A DNA stretch of 35,420 nt, taken from contig NZ_JFHE01000048.1 in the NCBI RefSeq assembly GCF_000698555.1, positions 1 to 35,420 of the forward strand, read 5' to 3'. Numbering within the stretch: the first letter of the stretch is position 1; the number at the start of each line of letters is the position of its first letter. Source of the DNA: Caballeronia grimmiae. Its GTDB lineage: Bacteria > Pseudomonadota > Gammaproteobacteria > Burkholderiales > Burkholderiaceae. This document shows positions 8,297 through 16,709 of the stretch, piece by piece. The notes under the pieces were generated by a model. It worked only from the letters and a program-made list of their open reading frames with translations. It had not been told where the DNA came from and searched no databases. The position numbers were made by a program, and so were the translations under genes.

Positions 8297-8952
8297 GCGG
8301 CAACCTCATCGGCGCGAACAGCGATGCGAAGCTGCGCGAGGAAATCTGCACGGTCGGTGCAAGTCTCTATGCCCGTGGCTATACCGTCGGCACGGCGGGC
8401 AACATTAGCGCACGATGCGACGACGGCTGGCTCATCACGCCCACGGATGCGTGTCTCGGCCGGCTCGATCCCGCCGATATCGCGAAGGTGGACGCAAGCG
8501 GCCAGCATCTGTCGGGCGGGCGGCCATCGAAGACGCTGGAGCTGCATCGCCGGATCTACGACGCCAACGCGGAAACGCGCGGCGTCGTGCATACGCATTC
8601 GACGTCGCTCGTCGCATTGACGCTCGCCGGTGTATGGCGCGACGACGACGTGCTGCCGCCGATCACGCCGTACTACGTGATGAAGGTCGGCCATGTCCCG
8701 CTCGTGCGATATCGCCGCCCGGGCGATCCACAGGTCGCCGCTGAAATCGCGCAGCTTGCGGCGGACGTGCGTGCGGTGCTGCTCGAACGGCTCGGGCCGG
8801 TCGTGTGGGAGCGCAGCGTATCGCATGCGTCGTTTGCGCTGGAAGAACTGGAGGAGACGGCGCGCCTCTGGCTCATGTCGACGCCGCGCCCCGCTCCGCT
8901 CGACGAAGCCGCGATCGATGAACTGCGGCGGAGCTTCAACGCGCGTTGGTGA
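8293..8952 (+). CDS. otnC: 3-oxo-tetronate 4-phosphate decarboxylase OtnC (class II aldolase family)
   Basis: 219 residues, typical for the class II aldolase/adducin fold. GTAGNISARCDDGWLITPTD (33-52) is the phosphate-binding region. E83 in SKTLELHRRIY is the likely catalytic acid, and H100/H102 in VVHTHSTSLVALT are zinc ligands. OtnC members decarboxylate 3-oxo-tetronate 4-phosphate to dihydroxyacetone phosphate. The four-base overlap with otnK shows an operon. No LtnD/DenD dehydrogenase or OtnI isomerase, which would complete the route from threonate or erythronate, is next to it, so those steps must be encoded elsewhere if the pathway is functional. Confidence 0.9.
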   Translation: MSGNLIGANSDAKLREEICTVGASLYARGYTVGTAGNISARCDDGWLITPTDACLGRLDPADIAKVDASGQHLSGGRPSKTLELHRRIYDANAETRGVVHTHSTSLVALTLAGVWRDDDVLPPITPYYVMKVGHVPLVRYRRPGDPQVAAEIAQLAADVRAVLLERLGPVVWERSVSHASFALEELEETARLWLMSTPRPAPLDEAAIDELRRSFNARW

Positions 8953-9053
8953 CGCCGTGTCGAGACGAGCCGGGCATCGCGCAGACGCATGATGGTCTGA
9001 CGCGATGTATCGAACGAACGCGCCCATTTCCTCGGCAAAAACCACAACCGCAG

Positions 9054-9350
9054 TCAAAGCTCGGGTCGCGCGAGGTCGGCGCGGACGACTTCATCGCCAC
9101 GCCGTTGCGCCGCTTCGATCGCCTCTCCCTTCACCGGATAGGGACCGATTGTATCGGCGCCATCGAACGGAAAAAGAAGCCGGCCGTCCGTTTTACGAAC
9201 GACTTTCAGCGTGCCGTAGTATCCGCTCGCACTCGTCCCGCGATATGAAGCGTAGATATGGAAATCGTCCTCGTCCGCTCCGGCGGTAGGCAATACTCGT
9301 CGCGTGGGGAACAACACGAGCTTCGGGCGCCTTCCAGTGATATGCGTCAT
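9054..9350 (-). CDS. Small hypothetical protein (resembles Burkholderia DUF6723-type proteins)
   Basis: 98 residues from the ATG at 9350. The frame is open upstream to about 9683, so a longer product is possible. I prefer 9350 because GGGAG lies seven bases before it and the recognisable sequence starts there. The conserved-looking core is DFHIYASYRGTSASGYYGT, followed by VVRKTDGRLLFPFDGADTIG and a helix ending VRADLARPEL. I recall similar short proteins in Burkholderia under the label DUF6723, of unknown function. No signal peptide, membrane helix or metal motif is visible. It stands alone in a gene-poor, lower-GC stretch, so horizontal origin or partial decay of a longer gene is possible. 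Confidence 0.55.
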   Translation of the reverse strand: MTHITGRRPKLVLFPTRRVLPTAGADEDDFHIYASYRGTSASGYYGTLKVVRKTDGRLLFPFDGADTIGPYPVKGEAIEAAQRRGDEVVRADLARPEL

Positions 9351-9891
9351 GCATAACTCCCAATCCATCGAAACGTTACCTAACCAATGCTCGTTTCCCG
9401 CTTCAGACAACGACAATGTGCCGGCCGTGTAGGTCGCGCGGGTTTTTGAACAATTGGGCAATGCATCGTGTCGCGGCCGGTCCTCGTTCGCCACTGACTG
9501 GTCGATCCATACGCGAGGCCACTGCCGCACTTCGTCTCCAGCGAACCGTGGCACGTGGATGAAGCAGGCGGCAAATGAGTACTGCATCGAGATGACAACG
9601 CTCTCGTGCACTTGCGTGCGCGCGTCTGCATCGCAATAGGTGTGCATTCGCTGTGCCCATGCGCGTCTCGCGCGGACCCACATGGCGCATACGGTTCGTT
9701 AGGTATCCGACCTTGCTTTGTGTAATTGCTCGGGCACGCGTCCGAAATCTTTGCATTAAGTACGCGTTCTACCGGTGCAAGGTACAAGGCGCAGAGCAAG
9801 CCATCTCGACGAGGCGATGAAGCACGCACGTACAACGGCAACGCGAGTATTGCTGAGCGCTTTGACACGAAATCGACACGCTTACTGAACG
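9351..9891. other. Gene-poor stretch, possibly decayed sequence
   Basis: About 540 bases with GC content and codon usage unlike the neighbours. The minus frame that continues upstream of the small hypothetical gene is open but shows no motif I can name (it includes SFAACFIHVPRFAGDEVRQW). No inverted repeats, transposase motifs or tRNA are visible. Confidence 0.45.
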
Positions 9892-10686
9892 TCAAACACC
9901 CTTCCACGCCGGCGGGCGCTTTTCGGTGAACGCTGCGACGCCTTCGTGGAAATCCTGGCTGCCGTAGCAATCGCGGACCAGATCATCGCCTTCGAGCGGC
10001 AGTGCGGCCAGCATGCGCGACATCGACTGCTTGCTCACGCGCATCGTGATCGGCGCATTGCGCGAAAGACGATCGACGAGCGCCGCCGCGCGCGCATCCA
10101 GTTGATCGGGCTCGACGCTTTCGATGACGAAGCCCGCAGCGATGGCGTCTGTTACGTCCAGCATGTCGCCCAGCACGAGCATGCGCTTTGCGCGTCCAAT
10201 GCCGAACTCCGCAACAAGTCGCGCCGTATTACTGATCGCAAGGCAGTTGCCGAGCGTGCGTGCAATCGGTACGCCGAACTGTGCACGCGGCGTCGCGATG
10301 CGTAGATCGCAGCATGCCGCAATCGCGAGGCCGCCGCCGACACACCATCCATCGACGATGGCGAGCGTGGGCATCGGCAAGGCATCGACCTTCTTCAGCA
10401 CGCGCTCGATGCGGCGCTCGTAATTCACGCCATCTTCGGCGGTCTCGAACGCGCGGAATTGCTGAATGTCCGTGCCTGCTACGAAGGCCTTGCCGCCCGC
10501 GCCGCGAAACGTGACGACGCGCACATCGCGCTCGTTCGCAAGACGTTCGCAGATGGCTTCCAACTGCTCGTACATGCGCCAGGTCATGGCGTTGTGCGCG
10601 TCCGTACGATCGAAGACGACATGCGCCGCCGCACCATCGATGGTCAATCGGACTTCGCCTTGCGTGCTCTTGTCGTTGTCGTTCAT
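9892..10686 (-). CDS. Crotonase-superfamily protein (enoyl-CoA hydratase/isomerase-like), hydratase glutamates missing
   Basis: 264 residues from the ATG at 10686, preceded by AAGGAGA. The crotonase fold is clear: KAFVAGTDIQQF gives the first oxyanion-hole strand, and VDGWCVGGGLAIAACCDLRI with RAQFGVP gives the second. Aligning by eye with mammalian crotonase, the two catalytic glutamates (Glu144 and Glu164 there) correspond to Ala121 and Ile141 here. A simple enoyl-CoA hydration activity is therefore doubtful. An isomerase, decarboxylase, hydrolase or other crotonase chemistry is more likely. It lies 32 bases after the dehydrogenase gene and in the same orientation, so the two are probably co-transcribed. 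Their metabolic link is unknown. Confidence 0.85.
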   Translation of the reverse strand: MNDNDKSTQGEVRLTIDGAAAHVVFDRTDAHNAMTWRMYEQLEAICERLANERDVRVVTFRGAGGKAFVAGTDIQQFRAFETAEDGVNYERRIERVLKKVDALPMPTLAIVDGWCVGGGLAIAACCDLRIATPRAQFGVPIARTLGNCLAISNTARLVAEFGIGRAKRMLVLGDMLDVTDAIAAGFVIESVEPDQLDARAAALVDRLSRNAPITMRVSKQSMSRMLAALPLEGDDLVRDCYGSQDFHEGVAAFTEKRPPAWKGV

Positions 10687-10718
10687 CCGCTGCGTCTCCT
10701 TGTCTTGTGATCGAACGT

Positions 10719-11783
10719 TCAGCCGATGCGCGCCGCCACCGCTTCGCCCACTTCGGCCGTGCTTGCCTTGCCGCCGAGATCGCCCGTATGCGGGCCTTCC
10801 TTCAGGACAGCGGTGATCGCATCGAGCATCGCGTCGTGTGCTGCGCGTTCGCCGAGGAAGTCGAGCATCATCGCGGCTGACCAGATCATTGCGATCGGGT
10901 TGGCAATGCCCTTGCCCGCGATGTCGGGCGCAGACCCATGCACCGGCTCGAACAACGAAGGAAAGTTGCGCTCCGGATTCATGTTGGCCGATGGCGCGAT
11001 GCCGATAGTGCCCGTGCATGCCGGTCCGAGATCGGAAAGAATATCGCCGAACAGGTTCGTCGCGACGACGACATCGAAGCGATCCGGACTCAACACGAAG
11101 CGCGCGCTGAGAATGTCGATGTGCTGCTTGTCCCACACGATGTCGGGATACTGCTGCGCCATTTCAGCGGCACGCGCGTCCCACCACGGCATGCTGATCG
11201 AGATGCCGTTGCTTTTCGTCGCGACCGTGAGCTTCTTCTTGCGCTGCTGCGCGAGATCGAACGCGAACTTCAGCACGCGCTCCGCACCCTTGCGCGTGAA
11301 GATGGAGGTCTGCGATACGAACTCGCGCTCCGTGCCTTCGAACGACACGCCGCCGACCGACGAGTATTCGCCTTCGGTGTTTTCACGCACGATCATGAAG
11401 TCGATATCGCCCGCCTTGCGATTTGCGAGCGGCGAAGGCACGCCATCGAAAAGACGCGCGGGACGCAGGTTGATGTACTGATCGAATTCGCGCCGGAACT
11501 TGAGCAGCGAGCCCCACAGCGAAATGTGATCGGGCACCTTGTCGGGCCAGCCGACCGCGCCGAAGAGAATCGCGTCGCATGCTTCGAGCCGGCTCTTCCA
11601 GTCGTCCGGCATCATCTGGCCGTGCGCGAGATAGTAGTCGCAGCTCGCCCAGTCGATATGGTCGTAGTCGAGCGCAAGATCGAAGCGTCTTGCGACGGCA
11701 TCGAGCGCGCGCAGGCCCTCGGGCATCACTTCCACACCGATGCCGTCACCGGGAATCACGGCGATGCGATAACGTTTGGTCAT
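10719..11783 (-). CDS. NAD-dependent tartrate/D-malate dehydrogenase (TtuC/DmlA family)
   Basis: 354 residues, typical of the beta-decarboxylating dehydrogenase family. The N-terminus reads YRIAVIPGDGIGVEVMPEGL. The divalent-metal and substrate regions include FMIVRENTEGEYSSVGG, VATKSNGISISMPWWD and NLFGDILSDLGP, and the nucleotide-binding part EPVHGSAPDIAGKGIANP. The substrate loop (SLWGSLLKFRREFDQYINLR) is of the tartrate dehydrogenase/D-malate type rather than LeuB or Icd. These enzymes oxidise L-tartrate, meso-tartrate or D-malate, some with decarboxylation. GAGGAGA precedes the start. The gene lies between the GntR regulator and the crotonase gene on the same strand. The regulator and the neighbouring glycolate operon suggest a shared 2-hydroxy-acid theme. 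Confidence 0.9.
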   Translation of the reverse strand: MTKRYRIAVIPGDGIGVEVMPEGLRALDAVARRFDLALDYDHIDWASCDYYLAHGQMMPDDWKSRLEACDAILFGAVGWPDKVPDHISLWGSLLKFRREFDQYINLRPARLFDGVPSPLANRKAGDIDFMIVRENTEGEYSSVGGVSFEGTEREFVSQTSIFTRKGAERVLKFAFDLAQQRKKKLTVATKSNGISISMPWWDARAAEMAQQYPDIVWDKQHIDILSARFVLSPDRFDVVVATNLFGDILSDLGPACTGTIGIAPSANMNPERNFPSLFEPVHGSAPDIAGKGIANPIAMIWSAAMMLDFLGERAAHDAMLDAITAVLKEGPHTGDLGGKASTAEVGEAVAARIG

Positions 11784-11851
11784 TGCTGGCTGTCTCCTCG
11801 TTAATGGATACGCGTTCGACGCGAGTCATTCTATATGGCTTGCCGGCTTGC

Positions 11852-12607
11852 TCACGCCCAGCCTTCGAGCCGCAACGTCGATCGCACGAGCCGCTGCTCT
11901 TCCTGTTCGATTTCGGCGAAACGCTCGCGCACGCTGCGAATATGCTGGCTCGCGGCGCGGCGCGCCTGTTCGGGCAACTGCCCCGTCACCGCGTTATAGA
12001 GCCGCGCATGCTGGCGGTCGATCACGCGCTTGTGCTGCTCGCGGTGATAAAGATTGTTCACGGACGCAAACACGGAACTCAGCATCAGGTCGTTGAGGAT
12101 GCCGAGCGTATGCACGAGCACCGGGTTATGCGACGCCTCGCAGATCGCGAGATGGAACGCGTGATCGAGCCGCGCATGCGTGGTCGCGTCCGTTTCCTTC
12201 GATTGCGCGGCCATCATCTCTTCATAGCGCCGCTTGATGAGAATGTGGTCGGCCGGCGTGCCGCGCATCGCGGCGAGGCGGGCCGATTCCGCTTCGATCA
12301 TCTCCCGCACTTCGAGCAGGTCGTAGAGCGTGCGCGGTTGCGAGCCGAGCAGATGCATCATCGGCGTTTGCGCGGGCTCGACGGTCAGCTTCGCGACGAA
12401 CGAGCCTTTTCCATGCGATGTCTCGATCAGTCCGCGCGCACGCAAGATCCTTAATCCTTCGCGCAGCGCCGTGCGCGACACGCCGAGCTTCTCGGTCAGA
12501 CGGCGTTCCGAGGGCAACGGCTCGCCCTCTTTCAACACGCCATCGACGATAAGACGCTCCACACGCTCGACGACCACATCCGCGAGTTTGCGCTTGTCCG
12601 CTTCCAT
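11852..12607 (-). CDS. GntR-family (FCD domain) regulator of the glycolate/hydroxy-acid island
   Basis: 251 residues from the ATG at 12607. An open frame continues far upstream, but coding features begin here. Residues about 8-70 form a GntR winged helix (PLPSERRLTEKLGVSRTALR, then EGLRILRARGLIETSHGKGSF). The C-terminal FCD domain includes LLEVREMIEAESARLAA and the metal-site histidines in RLDHAFHLAICEASHNP and RAASQHIRSV. It resembles GlcC/LldR-type regulators that bind 2-hydroxy acids. It is divergent from glcD and upstream of the tartrate/malate-type dehydrogenase gene on its own strand. Two mirror-image operators in the shared promoter region fit this subfamily. Confidence 0.9.
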   Translation of the reverse strand: MEADKRKLADVVVERVERLIVDGVLKEGEPLPSERRLTEKLGVSRTALREGLRILRARGLIETSHGKGSFVAKLTVEPAQTPMMHLLGSQPRTLYDLLEVREMIEAESARLAAMRGTPADHILIKRRYEEMMAAQSKETDATTHARLDHAFHLAICEASHNPVLVHTLGILNDLMLSSVFASVNNLYHREQHKRVIDRQHARLYNAVTGQLPEQARRAASQHIRSVRERFAEIEQEEQRLVRSTLRLEGWA

Positions 12608-12629
12608 GCCGCCACCTCTGCTTTCCGCA

Positions 12630-12642
12630 CTGGTATGACCAG
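12630..12642. promoter_or_regulatory. GntR/FadR-type operator 1
   Basis: CTGGTATGACCAG is a perfect palindrome around a 3-base centre and matches the FadR-subfamily pattern TGGT-N3-ACCA. It lies 22 bases upstream of the regulator start, suited to autoregulation. Confidence 0.75.
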
Positions 12643-12737
12643 CTGTGATGGTAGCACCATCCATTAACCGAAACGCCCCCGATACGGTTATTTTCAGGGC
12701 GTGCGCCGCCACACGCACGCATTCCTGTCGAAAGAAA

Positions 12738-12750
12738 CTGGTCATACCAG
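12738..12750. promoter_or_regulatory. GntR/FadR-type operator 2
   Basis: CTGGTCATACCAG is the exact reverse complement of operator 1 and lies 101 bp upstream of the glcD start. The two centres are 108 bp apart, about ten helical turns, so two dimers on the same face or a loop are possible. Confidence 0.75.
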
Positions 12751-12850
12751 CTCGAAAATCATCGACAAGCACACAGGCGAGCCGCAAAAATGCGCAAACC
12801 ATGCAATCGGACAGGCGACGAAACGAACGCCGTCCGCACGGAGACACCGC

Positions 12851-14350
12851 ATGACCTACGCCTACGACGAAAGAATCGACGGCCCGCTGCGCGATCACGA
12901 CAAGTCCGCCATCGTCCGCGATCTTCGGGCGCTTCTGCCCCATCTTCAACTCCTGCACGATCAGGAAGACCTGCGCCCGTTCGAATGCGACGGCCTTTCC
13001 GCGTATCGCATCACGCCGATGCTCGTCGCGTTGCCCGGCAACGTCGATGAAGTCCAGGCGCTGCTCAAGTACGCGTCGGCGCATCACATTCCTGTGGTTG
13101 CGCGCGGCGCGGGCACCGGGCTTTCGGGCGGCGCATTGCCGCTCGAGAAAGGTATCCTGCTCGTGATGGCGCGCTTCAATCGTATCCTCGAAATCGACGC
13201 CGAAGCGGGCATGGCGCGTGTGCAGCCCGGCGTCCGCAACCTTGCGATCTCGCAAGCCGCCGCGCCGCATGGCCTCTATTACGCGCCCGATCCGTCGTCG
13301 CAGATTGCGTGTTCCATCGGCGGCAACGTGGCGGAGAACGCGGGCGGCGTGCATTGCCTCAAGTACGGCCTCACGGTCCATAACATCCTGAAGGTCGATA
13401 TCGTGACCATCGACGGCGAGTGCGTGACGCTCGGCTCCGAGGCGCTCGATTCACCCGGCTTCGATCTGCTCGCGCTCATCACCGGTTCGGAAGGCATGCT
13501 GGGCGTCGTCGTCGAAGTCACGGTCAAGCTGCTGACCAAGCCGCAAAGCGCGAAAGTGCTGCTCGCGAGCTTCGACGATGTGGAACGCGCCGGCGACGCC
13601 GTCGCGCAGATCATCGCGGCGGGCGTCATTCCCGGCGGCCTCGAAATGATGGACAACCTCGCGATCCGCGCCGCCGAGGACTTCATTCGCGCGGGCTATC
13701 CGGTCGATGCCGAAGCGCTGCTGCTCTGCGAGGTGGATGGCGTCGAGTCCGACGTGCAGGAAGATTGCGAGCGCGTCGAAGCGCTGCTGCGCGCGGCGGG
13801 CGCGACCGATATCCGGCTCGCCGCAAACGAAGCGGAACGCCAGCGCTTCTGGGCGGGCCGCAAGAACGCGTTCCCGGCAGTGGGCCGCATCTCGCCCGAT
13901 TACTACTGCATGGACGGAACCATTCCGCGCCGCGAGCTGTCGCGCGTGCTGCGGGGCATCGCGGCGTTGTCGCAGGAATACGGGCTGCAAGTGGCCAACG
14001 TCTTCCATGCGGGCGACGGCAACATGCATCCGCTGATTCTCTTCGATGCGAACGCGCCCGGCGAAACGGAACGCGCCGAGACGATTGGCGCGCGCATCCT
14101 CGAACTGTGCGTCGAAGTGGGCGGTAGCATCACCGGCGAACATGGCGTGGGCCGCGAGAAGATCAATCAGATGTGCGCGCAGTTCAACTCGGACGAACTC
14201 ACTTTCTTCCATGCGGTCAAGGCGGCATTCGACGCCAACGGCCTGCTCAATCCCGGCAAGAACGTGCCGACGCTGCACCGCTGCGCCGAATTCGGCGCGA
14301 TGCACGTGCATCACGGCGCACTGCCCTTCCCTGAACTGGAGCGGTTCTGA
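12851..14350 (+). CDS. glcD: Glycolate oxidase FAD-linked subunit GlcD
   Basis: 499 residues, the length of E. coli GlcD. The start at 12851 was chosen because the family alignment begins there, although the frame is open to 12701. The FAD-binding PCMH domain contains VVARGAGTGLSGGALP (83-97) and SIGGNVAENAGG (155-166). The C-terminal FAD-oxidase domain has VFHAGDGNMHP and GSITGEHGVGREK, both standard in GlcD/D-lactate dehydrogenase-like enzymes. With GlcE and GlcF it oxidises glycolate to glyoxylate at the membrane and passes electrons to quinone. D-lactate is a possible second substrate. It leads an operon with glcE (one-base overlap) and glcF. The GntR regulator and two palindromic operators lie upstream. 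Confidence 0.95.
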   Translation: MTYAYDERIDGPLRDHDKSAIVRDLRALLPHLQLLHDQEDLRPFECDGLSAYRITPMLVALPGNVDEVQALLKYASAHHIPVVARGAGTGLSGGALPLEKGILLVMARFNRILEIDAEAGMARVQPGVRNLAISQAAAPHGLYYAPDPSSQIACSIGGNVAENAGGVHCLKYGLTVHNILKVDIVTIDGECVTLGSEALDSPGFDLLALITGSEGMLGVVVEVTVKLLTKPQSAKVLLASFDDVERAGDAVAQIIAAGVIPGGLEMMDNLAIRAAEDFIRAGYPVDAEALLLCEVDGVESDVQEDCERVEALLRAAGATDIRLAANEAERQRFWAGRKNAFPAVGRISPDYYCMDGTIPRRELSRVLRGIAALSQEYGLQVANVFHAGDGNMHPLILFDANAPGETERAETIGARILELCVEVGGSITGEHGVGREKINQMCAQFNSDELTFFHAVKAAFDANGLLNPGKNVPTLHRCAEFGAMHVHHGALPFPELERF

Positions 14351-15420
14351 TGCGGCGCGACTCCTTATCCTTCGATGACAGCGCGCGCCTCGTCGACGAG
14401 GTTCAACATGCGATTGCGCGCCACGAGCCGCTATCGATTCGCGGCGCTGCGACCAAGGCGTTCCTCGGCCGTCCGGCGACGACGTCCACGCGCGAGATCG
14501 ACACGCGCACGCATCGCGGCATCGTCAGTTACGATCCGAGCGAGCTGGTCATCACCGCGCGCGCCGGCACGCCGCTCGCCGAAATCAACGCGGCGCTCGA
14601 CGAAGCGAACCAGATGCTGCCGTGCGAGCCGCCGACCCATGACGGGATGGCGACCCTGGGCGGCGTGGTTGCGAGCGGGCTCGCCGGCCCGCGCCGGCCG
14701 TGGGCAGGCTCCGTGCGTGACTTCGTGCTCGGCTGCCGCGTCATCACCGGTGAAGGCAAGCATCTGCGCTTCGGCGGTCAGGTGATGAAGAACGTCGCCG
14801 GTTTCGATGTATCGCGTTTGATGAGCGGCAGCTTCGGCTGCCTCGGCCTCATCACCGAGGTATCGCTGAAAGTGCTGCCGAAGCCGCGTGCCTCCTCGAG
14901 TCTAGTCATCGCGATGGACGCCAGCGAAGCGATGCGCGAGTTGTCGGCATGGCGGCGCGCGGCGCTGCCCGTCAGCGGCGCGTGCTTCATCGAAGGCGCG
15001 CTGCACGTGCGGCTCGAAGGCGGCACAGGATCGGTGCAAGCGGCGGTGGATCGCATCGGCGGCGCGCTCGATCAGCGTTTCTGGGAAGACCTGCGCGAGC
15101 AGCGTCTCGCCTTCTTCGACGATCCGCGCCCGCTCTGGCGTTTGTCGCTTCCCAATGCGACGCCGCTCATAGACCTGCCCGGCGCGGCGCTGCTCGACTG
15201 GGCCGGCGCGCAACGCTGGCTCAAAAGCGATGCGCGCGCCACCGATATTCGCACGATCGCGAGCGCCGCGGGCGGACACGCGACGTGTTTCGCCGCGCAT
15301 CGCGATGCAGAGCCGTTTCATCCGCTGCCCGCGCCGCTCATGCGCCTGCACGAGCAACTGAAAGCGCGCCTCGATCCGCACCGCATCTTCAATCCGGGGC
15401 GCATGTACGCCGCGTATTGA
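14350..15420 (+). CDS. glcE: Glycolate oxidase FAD-binding subunit GlcE
   Basis: 356 residues. It is a shorter PCMH-type FAD-binding protein with PLSIRGAATKAFLG near the N-terminus, YDPSELVITARAGTPLAEIN, the FAD loop GMATLGGVVASGLAGPRRPW, and SFGCLGLITEVSLKVLP. The C-terminus ends with the family signature DPHRIFNPGRMY. The start codon shares one base with the stop of glcD (TGATG), showing translational coupling. GlcE is essential to the GlcDEF complex in E. coli. Confidence 0.95.
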   Translation: MRRDSLSFDDSARLVDEVQHAIARHEPLSIRGAATKAFLGRPATTSTREIDTRTHRGIVSYDPSELVITARAGTPLAEINAALDEANQMLPCEPPTHDGMATLGGVVASGLAGPRRPWAGSVRDFVLGCRVITGEGKHLRFGGQVMKNVAGFDVSRLMSGSFGCLGLITEVSLKVLPKPRASSSLVIAMDASEAMRELSAWRRAALPVSGACFIEGALHVRLEGGTGSVQAAVDRIGGALDQRFWEDLREQRLAFFDDPRPLWRLSLPNATPLIDLPGAALLDWAGAQRWLKSDARATDIRTIASAAGGHATCFAAHRDAEPFHPLPAPLMRLHEQLKARLDPHRIFNPGRMYAAY

Positions 15421-15456
15421 GCACGAAGCCCCACGCGATCTCATCGACTAATCGAC

Positions 15457-16674
15457 ATGCAAACGAATCTCAGCGAGCAGGCTCTCACGCTGCCGCGCGC
15501 GAAGGAAGCGGAGGACATTCTCCGATCGTGCGTGCATTGCGGCTTTTGCAACGCGACGTGCCCGACGTATCAATTGCTCGGCAATGAACTAGATGGCCCG
15601 CGCGGGCGCATCTATCTCATCAAGCAGATGCTCGAAGGCCAGCCGGCGAGCGACAAGACGCAACTGCATCTGGACCGCTGTCTCACCTGCCGCAATTGCG
15701 AAACGACGTGTCCATCGGGCGTGAAGTATCACGCGCTGCTCGATATCGGCCGCGACATGCTGGAAGCGCGCGTCGAGCGTCCCATCAGCGAGCGCGTGAT
15801 GCGCGCGGGACTGCGAAAGGTGATTCCCAGCCCGCGCACGTTCAGCGCATTGCTGAAGGCAGGCCAGTTGATGCGGGGCGCGCTGCCCGCGAAGATCGGC
15901 GACAAGATTCCGCGCGAGATCGCGAACGCCGCGCCGCGCCCGCCGATTCGTCACGCGCGGCGCATGCTGATGCTCGAAGGCTGCGCGCAACGCTCGCTGT
16001 CGCCGAACACGAACGCGGCGACCGCGCGTGTGCTGGATCGGCTGGGCGTCAGCATCGAGGCCGCGCAGGACGCCGGCTGCTGCGGCGCGGTCGACTATCA
16101 CCTCAACGCGCAGGACGCCGGGCTTGACCGCGCACGGCGCAACATCGACGCGTGGTGGCCGAAGATCGAAGCCGGCGCGGAAGCGATCATTCAGACCGCG
16201 AGCGGCTGCGGCGCGTTCATCAAGGAATACGGTCATCTGCTGCGCAACGATCCCGTCTATGCCGCCAAGGCGGCTCGCGTGAGCGAACTGGCGCGCGATA
16301 TCGGCGAAGTGCTTGCGGCATTGCCGGTCGAACATCTGCGTGCGAAGGCCGAGCAGCGCGTGGCCTTCCATTGCCCCTGCACGCTTCAGCATGCGCAGAA
16401 GCTCGGCGGATCAGTGGAAGCGATATTGAGCCGCCTCGGTTTTTCGCTGACGTCCGTGCCCGACGCGCACTTGTGCTGCGGATCGGCGGGAACGTATGCA
16501 TTCACGCAGCCCGAGCTTTCACGCCAGTTGCGCGACAACAAGCTCGACGCCCTTGAAAGCGGCCAACCCGATATCATCGCGACCGCGAACATCGGCTGTC
16601 AGACGCATCTCGGCGGCGCAGGACGCACGGCGGTGCGCCACTGGATCGAGATCGTCGACGAGGCCATCGCGTAG
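15457..16674 (+). CDS. glcF: Glycolate oxidase iron-sulfur subunit GlcF
   Basis: 405 residues. Two 4Fe-4S ferredoxin motifs are present: C25-x2-C28-x2-C31-x3-C35 (CVHCGFCNATCP) and C75-x2-C78-x2-C81-x3-C85 (CLTCRNCETTCP). The C-terminal half carries two CCG-domain motifs (DAGCCGAVDYH and HLCCGSAGTYAF) that bind a further cluster in this family. GlcF passes electrons from the flavin subunits to the quinone pool at the inner membrane. It follows glcE by 36 bases and is followed by an MFS carrier gene after 35 bases, so all are probably one transcript. The ribosome binding site before 15457 is weak. Confidence 0.95.
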   Translation: MQTNLSEQALTLPRAKEAEDILRSCVHCGFCNATCPTYQLLGNELDGPRGRIYLIKQMLEGQPASDKTQLHLDRCLTCRNCETTCPSGVKYHALLDIGRDMLEARVERPISERVMRAGLRKVIPSPRTFSALLKAGQLMRGALPAKIGDKIPREIANAAPRPPIRHARRMLMLEGCAQRSLSPNTNAATARVLDRLGVSIEAAQDAGCCGAVDYHLNAQDAGLDRARRNIDAWWPKIEAGAEAIIQTASGCGAFIKEYGHLLRNDPVYAAKAARVSELARDIGEVLAALPVEHLRAKAEQRVAFHCPCTLQHAQKLGGSVEAILSRLGFSLTSVPDAHLCCGSAGTYAFTQPELSRQLRDNKLDALESGQPDIIATANIGCQTHLGGAGRTAVRHWIEIVDEAIA

Positions 16675-16709
16675 GCACACATCATTCATAACGAGACTGG
16701 AGACACACT

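Noticed and set aside
11784..11851. Separate transcription unit for the tartrate/malate-type dehydrogenase
   Set aside because: The 68-base gap from the regulator gene holds a ribosome binding site but no terminator or clear promoter, so co-transcription is the simpler reading.
12608..13381. N-terminal extension of the GntR regulator reaching into glcD
   Set aside because: The winged-helix domain begins at 12607 and the upstream part is antisense to glcD and covers both operators.
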